Below are positions 15,314-18,544 of a stretch of 18,544 nt of DNA, piece after piece (within the stretch, counting starts at the first letter, position 1; every line of letters starts with the position of its first letter). Origin of the DNA: Chloroflexota bacterium (GTDB taxonomy: Bacteria; Chloroflexota; Dehalococcoidia; SM23-28-2; RBG-16-64-32); assembly GCA_022561095.1 (NCBI GenBank), contig JADFRV010000028.1, positions 1 to 18,544 of the forward strand. The letters run 5' to 3'. The notes under the pieces were generated by a model. It did not search any database, was not told where the DNA came from, and was given only the letters and a program-made list of their open reading frames with translations. Both the position numbers and the translations under genes were made by a program.

Positions 15314-16063
15314 GTGTCCTGTCTGAACCACGGTAAGGTTGCCATCGTCACCGGAAGCTCCCGCGGGCTTGGCCGCGCCATTGTACGCGAGCTGGCCGAC
15401 CACGGCTGCAAGGTGGTCATCAACTACTTCCAGAGCAAGGAGCTGGCGGAGCAGCTAGTGGCGGAGCTCAAAGACAAGGGCCAGGAGGCGATCTGCGTGC
15501 GGGCGGGCGTGGCCAACCCGGACGACGTCCAGAACCTGATCGATACCACCGTCAAGGAGTTCGGCGGCATCGATATCCTCGTGAACAACGCCGGCGTCAA
15601 CCGCGACCGCACCATCCGCCGCATGTCGGCGGAGGAGTGGCAGGAGGTGATCGCCACCGACCTGAGCAGCGTCTTCTACTGCACCAACGCGGCGCTGCCC
15701 CACATGATCGAGCGCGGCGGCGGCCGCATCGTCAACATGTCGTCCATCGTGGGGCAGATGGGGAACCTGGGACAGTCCAACTACGCGGCGGCCAAGGCGG
15801 GGATCGTCGGCTTCACGAAGTCGGCAGCGCAGGAGTTCGCCCGCTTCAACATCACCGTGAACGCGATGTGCCCGGGGTTCATCGCGACGGAGATGGTGAC
15901 GAACCTGACGGAGGAGGTGCAGCAGGCGCTGCTGGCGAAGATCCCCCTTGGGCGCTTCGGCAAGCCGGAGGAGGTTGCCAGCCTCTGCCGCTTCCTGGTG
16001 AGCGAGGGCGAGTATATAACAGGCGCCCAGATTAACATCAACGGCGGCATGTACCTCCAGTAG
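15314..16063 (+). CDS. Short-chain dehydrogenase, FabG/PhaB-like 3-oxoacyl (acetoacetyl-CoA) reductase
   Basis: This 249-aa classical SDR reduces a 3-oxoacyl-CoA or -ACP with NAD(P)H. It shows the cofactor motif TGSSRGLG (13-20), NNAG (91-94), catalytic Ser 144 in NMSSIVGQ, and Tyr 157 and Lys 161 in SNYAAAKAG. The usual catalytic-tetrad Asn is Asp 116 (TDLSSVF). NRDRTIRRMSAEEW and the ending ININGGMYLQ resemble acetoacetyl-CoA reductases. GTG 15314 is preferred: GGGAGGG lies six bases upstream and the resulting length fits the family, whereas the in-frame ATG at 15284 overlaps the end of the hairpin region and has no ribosome binding site. It follows the mutase after a 107-base gap and may be transcribed with it. 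Confidence 0.88.
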   Translation: MSCLNHGKVAIVTGSSRGLGRAIVRELADHGCKVVINYFQSKELAEQLVAELKDKGQEAICVRAGVANPDDVQNLIDTTVKEFGGIDILVNNAGVNRDRTIRRMSAEEWQEVIATDLSSVFYCTNAALPHMIERGGGRIVNMSSIVGQMGNLGQSNYAAAKAGIVGFTKSAAQEFARFNITVNAMCPGFIATEMVTNLTEEVQQALLAKIPLGRFGKPEEVASLCRFLVSEGEYITGAQININGGMYLQ

Positions 16064-16101
16064 CCGCCTTCTCATCGTACCTTACGCCTGAGGCGCACAC
16101 A

Positions 16102-16362
16102 GTGTCCACACCACGGCCGCGGATACCTCTGCGCCGCCTGCTTCTCCTGACGGTGATTACGGCGGCGTTCGCCTTCGCCCTTCAGGCGCTGCTCGCCGCC
16201 ACGAACGCTCCCGCCGCGGCGGCGATCAACATCCTGCTGGTGCCACCCATCGCCGGCGCGATCATCTTCGCCGGCCTGCGACCGTACCCGCTGGCCGGCC
16301 GCCTGCGGCTGGCCGCGATGGTAGCGGTGGCGCTGTTCCTGCTGGGCCTGAGCATTGGCTAG
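16102..16362 (+). CDS. Small hydrophobic membrane protein, unknown function
   Basis: This 86-aa protein has a basic N-terminus (RPRIPLRR) and three likely membrane segments at about 12-32, 39-58 and 68-85. The GTG start has GAGGCG about 6 bases upstream. I do not recognise a family. It lies 38 bases after the SDR and ends 4 bases from the stop of a convergent membrane-protein gene. Third-position G/C bias supports coding. Confidence 0.65.
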   Translation: MSTPRPRIPLRRLLLLTVITAAFAFALQALLAATNAPAAAAINILLVPPIAGAIIFAGLRPYPLAGRLRLAAMVAVALFLLGLSIG

Positions 16363-16366
16363 GCCG

Positions 16367-17101
16367 TCAGGCCAAGCCCTGCAGCAGACTCCAGGCGCCG
16401 AGTGCGTAGAACGGCACCCAGACGGCGCCGAACACGGGCGCGGCAGCCAGTGTAAGGGCGTAGGTGGTCCGGCCTGAATAGCCGAGCAGGCGGAACAACA
16501 GCCAGCTCAGCGCCGGCCCCAGCGCCGCCATCGCCGCCAGCGTTGCCAGCCAGCGCGTCGCCGGCCCGGCCGTATCCGCCACGCGGCGCACCCATCCCTC
16601 GATCCCGCGGCCTATCCGGGCTAGGACGAGGAGGGTTATAAGCACAACGACGCCGGCTATGGCGAAGGCCACCAGGTCTGAGCTGTGATCGGCTGCCCCG
16701 TCCGCTATCTCGCCTCCAGCGAGCGCTACAACCAGCCCCACCGCAATGGACACCCCCGTAGCCCCAAGCGCCGCGAGAAGCATCCTCGCCCCGACGTTTG
16801 ACCACAGAGCGGCGGCGCGCTCGGACAGGTTTCGCCGGAAAGAAGCCAGCCGTGGCTCAAAGCCGGGCCACAGGAAGTCTGCAGCCGCCAGCACCACCAG
16901 CCCTAGCACCGCCCAGATGGCGATGAACGCTGCCAGGCCCCAGGCGAACCCCAGACCTTCGACGAGAAGGATGATATGACCAGCGAAGATGATCTCACCA
17001 AACAGTATCTCTGCCGTGACGGGGATCGAAACAAGGATGAGGACGGGCAAGCGACGCAGGCTTGCTGCGCGGTCTATTTTGACGTCCTGAGATGTATGCA
17101 C
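16367..17101 (-). CDS. Multi-pass membrane protein, unknown function
   Basis: This 244-aa protein has about six predicted membrane segments (near 19-45, 52-77, 104-129, 142-162, 182-205 and 212-240) separated by short Arg-rich loops, for example RIGRGIEGWVRR. It resembles Yip1-like or other small helical membrane proteins only in general layout, and I do not assign a family. The GTG at 17101 lacks a clear ribosome binding site, so the start may lie a little downstream (a TTG near residue 18 is the only nearby candidate). It lies downstream of the acidic-tailed hypothetical gene on the same strand, with a 123-base gap that holds nothing recognisable. Confidence 0.7.
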   Translation of the reverse strand: MHTSQDVKIDRAASLRRLPVLILVSIPVTAEILFGEIIFAGHIILLVEGLGFAWGLAAFIAIWAVLGLVVLAAADFLWPGFEPRLASFRRNLSERAAALWSNVGARMLLAALGATGVSIAVGLVVALAGGEIADGAADHSSDLVAFAIAGVVVLITLLVLARIGRGIEGWVRRVADTAGPATRWLATLAAMAALGPALSWLLFRLLGYSGRTTYALTLAAAPVFGAVWVPFYALGAWSLLQGLA

Positions 17102-17224
17102 CGCGAAGATATCTCACGGTTGCCGTTCCCGCCGCCCGTCGACACGGCATCCGCGTACGACAGTATACACGGGCGCGGTCCTGCCGGAGACCGCCTGCTC
17201 AGAGCTATCGCCGAACGTGGGAGC

Positions 17225-17605
17225 CTAGTGGAGCAGCTCAGGCATCATCTCCACCGGCTGAACCGGTAAGCTTCTGAACGGGAGCGAGGAGCCGTATTGG
17301 TTTTCCTGCTCTACGCCAGGGGCCCCGCTCAAGGCCTCAGCAGGCTGAACTTCCTCTTCAGCAGGCGGGTCGTCGGCGGGCGCGGGCTCATCCAGGCCCA
17401 TTTCCACCAGCTCCACTTTAGGGCGCTGAGACACCTGCGCCTCCATCTCAGTGCCGCTGAACACCCGCACCCGCTCCCGGTCGAAGCCGGCATCGAGTAA
17501 AGTCTCGACAAGCCGCTCGGCCTCAGCGGTGGTATCCACAACCACGATCTCTCCGTGCTTCGGATCACCGCGATCCGCTACCAGGACTATGAATCTGGTG
17601 GTCAT
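17225..17605 (-). CDS. Hypothetical protein with small alpha/beta N-domain and acidic Pro-rich tail
   Basis: This is a 126-aa protein. The first ~55 residues form an alternating strand-helix pattern (TTRFIVLVADR, GEIVVVDTTAEAERLVETLL, GFDRERVRVFSG) like small domains that sense or bind ligands, but no family is recognised. From about residue 68 the chain is low-complexity, rich in Glu, Pro and Ala (PAPADDPPAEEEVQPAE), and likely disordered. AGGAGGGG lies about 8 bases before the ATG, a strong ribosome binding site. It diverges from the DNA glycosylase gene. Function unknown. Confidence 0.7.
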   Translation of the reverse strand: MTTRFIVLVADRGDPKHGEIVVVDTTAEAERLVETLLDAGFDRERVRVFSGTEMEAQVSQRPKVELVEMGLDEPAPADDPPAEEEVQPAEALSGAPGVEQENQYGSSLPFRSLPVQPVEMMPELLH

Positions 17606-17734
17606 GAGGTCGCCCCTCCTCTGCTCTTAGCTCATCCAAGAATCGAACTGTTGCGAATGGTACCCTAATCCTTTAACCGAAAGAGGGGCTCGGTGTTACA
17701 GTGCGACTAGTCATTGCGGCCCGGCCCGGCGTGC

Positions 17735-17740
17735 TACAAT
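17735..17740 (+). promoter_or_regulatory. Candidate -10 box for a leaderless DNA glycosylase transcript
   Basis: TACAAT (5/6 to consensus) ends seven bases before the ATG at 17748. A TTGCGG lies upstream at 17714-17719, but with only a 15-bp spacer. No Shine-Dalgarno lies between the box and the ATG, so transcription would start at or next to the start codon. Confidence 0.4.
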
Positions 17741-17747
17741 CCATCCC

Positions 17748-18386
17748 ATGCTCAGATACGACCCGGAAGCGGCCGTCGCCCATCTGCGTAAGGCGGATCC
17801 GACACTCGCCCGCGTCATCGACAGCGTCGGCCCGTTCGCGATGGAGCCGCGCGACGGCTCCTTCCGGTCTCTGGCACGCGCCATCTTCTTTCAACAGCTC
17901 GCTGGCCCGGCGGCTCGCGCCATCATGAACCGCGTTCTGGAGGTGCTGGGCACAGACGATAAGCGCTTCTTTACGCCTGAGCAGTTCATAGCCGCCAGAG
18001 ACGAGCAGCTGCGCACGGCCGGCCTCTCCCGGCAGAAGCTCGCCTGCCTGCGCGACTTATCGGAGAAGTTCGCCTCGGGCCAGCTCAATGAGGGGGAGTT
18101 CGGATCGCTGGAGGACGAGGAGGTGATCAACAGGGCCTCCTCCGTTAAGGGGATAGGCCGTTGGACGGCGGAGATGTTCCTGATCTTCTCGCTGGGGCGG
18201 CCGGACGTGCTGCCCGTGGACGACATCGGCGTGCAGCGCGGGTTCCGGCAGACCTACGGTCTGTCGGGCCCACCCACGCCGGAGGAGATGCAGCGCATCG
18301 CGGAGCCCTGGCAGCCATACCGCAGCGTAGGCACCTGGTACATGTGGCGCTGCCTTGGCGTGGCACTGCCCGAGGAGGGGCGATGA
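17748..18386 (+). CDS. DNA-3-methyladenine glycosylase II (AlkA-type, HhH-GPD)
   Basis: This 212-aa base-excision repair enzyme removes alkylated purines from DNA. It shows the HhH-GPD core: FRSLARAIFFQQLAGPAA (39-56), AGLSRQKLACLRDLS (91-105), the helix-hairpin-helix VKGIGRWTAEMFLIFSLGRPD (133-153) and the catalytic segment LPVDDIGVQRG (155-165), with Asp 159 equivalent to Asp 238 of E. coli AlkA. It lacks the N-terminal domain of E. coli AlkA, as is common for short homologues. ATG 17748 has no ribosome binding site but a TACAAT box just upstream. The gene is divergent from the acidic-tailed hypothetical. No Ada or other repair gene is adjacent. Confidence 0.9.
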   Translation: MLRYDPEAAVAHLRKADPTLARVIDSVGPFAMEPRDGSFRSLARAIFFQQLAGPAARAIMNRVLEVLGTDDKRFFTPEQFIAARDEQLRTAGLSRQKLACLRDLSEKFASGQLNEGEFGSLEDEEVINRASSVKGIGRWTAEMFLIFSLGRPDVLPVDDIGVQRGFRQTYGLSGPPTPEEMQRIAEPWQPYRSVGTWYMWRCLGVALPEEGR

Positions 18387-18399
18387 AAGGGGGCCGGCA

Positions 18400-18537
18400 A
18401 TGCCGCAGGACGACGTCGGGGGCTACGGCGTTAGAACCGCCCCGAGCGTGTACTTCGCTGTCGGGCGGGCCTTCCTTGAGAGCTGGAGCGTACCGCCACA
18501 GCGGCTGAGCGCAGTGGCGTTCGTCGGGGAGCGGTGA
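18400..18537 (+). CDS. Possible small ORF (45 aa), unknown
   Basis: This ATG frame lies 13 bases after the glycosylase stop, with AAAGGGGG about 6 bases upstream. It begins MPQDDVGGYGVRTAPSVYFA and ends in SAVAFVGER. Third positions are rich in G/C and the residue mix is protein-like. A frame from the ATG at 18383, overlapping the glycosylase stop, looks less like protein. No family is recognised. Confidence 0.35.
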   Translation: MPQDDVGGYGVRTAPSVYFAVGRAFLESWSVPPQRLSAVAFVGER

Positions 18538-18544
18538 ATCCGCG

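Noticed and set aside
16976..17269. Plus-strand 97-codon frame in the gap between the two minus-strand genes
   Set aside because: It largely overlaps the start of the membrane-protein gene and the end of the hypothetical gene, shows no motif, and has no ribosome site.
17630..17670. Minus-strand GTTCGATTC resembling a tRNA T-loop
   Set aside because: The flanking bases do not form the 5-bp T stem and no acceptor, D or anticodon arm can be drawn around it.

Overview
The window is high-GC bacterial DNA with dense, operon-like packing. The best guess at its source is a Chloroflexota (Dehalococcoidia-like) or actinobacterial-type genome. Reasons are the split (B12-domain-less) methylmalonyl-CoA mutase large subunit, frequent GTG starts, apparently leaderless genes, short GC-rich palindromes between genes, and an acyl-CoA-centred metabolism. 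This assignment is inference only. No rRNA, tRNA or CRISPR array was seen.

Region 1 (1-2020) holds the 3' end of a PAS-domain sensor, lower in GC at its start, and a convergent MmgE/PrpD-family gene two bases away. Region 2 (2048-6298) reads rightward: a PhaJ-like MaoC hydratase behind a good sigma70-type promoter, then, behind a second good promoter, a substrate-binding protein of the branched-chain amino acid (LivK/Peripla_BP_6) family directly followed by an MMPL/RND transporter. No ABC permease or ATPase is present.

Region 3 (6311-16063) is the metabolic core, a divergent pair of operons around 10556-10913. The leftward operon carries a possible small ORF, a malyl-CoA-lyase-like enzyme, a DUF559 endonuclease ORF bounded by palindromic repeats (an apparent insertion), a SucC-like and a SucD-like acid-CoA ligase pair with a DUF1330 gene between them, and a small ferredoxin-like protein. 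The rightward operon carries a CitE-like lyase, an acyl-CoA dehydrogenase, a second MaoC-type hydratase, the methylmalonyl-CoA mutase large subunit, and, after a gap with a hairpin, a FabG/PhaB-like reductase and a small membrane protein. Together these supply acid activation (SucCD), dehydrogenation, hydration, C-C cleavage (two lyases) and carbon-skeleton rearrangement of dicarboxylyl-CoA esters. Candidate routes are malyl-CoA/glyoxylate, citramalyl-CoA/itaconate or methylmalyl-CoA/propionyl-CoA. The sequence alone does not decide among them.

Region 4 (16367-18537) holds a multi-pass membrane protein and an acidic-tailed hypothetical on the minus strand, then an AlkA-type DNA glycosylase that looks leaderless, and a possible short ORF at the right edge.
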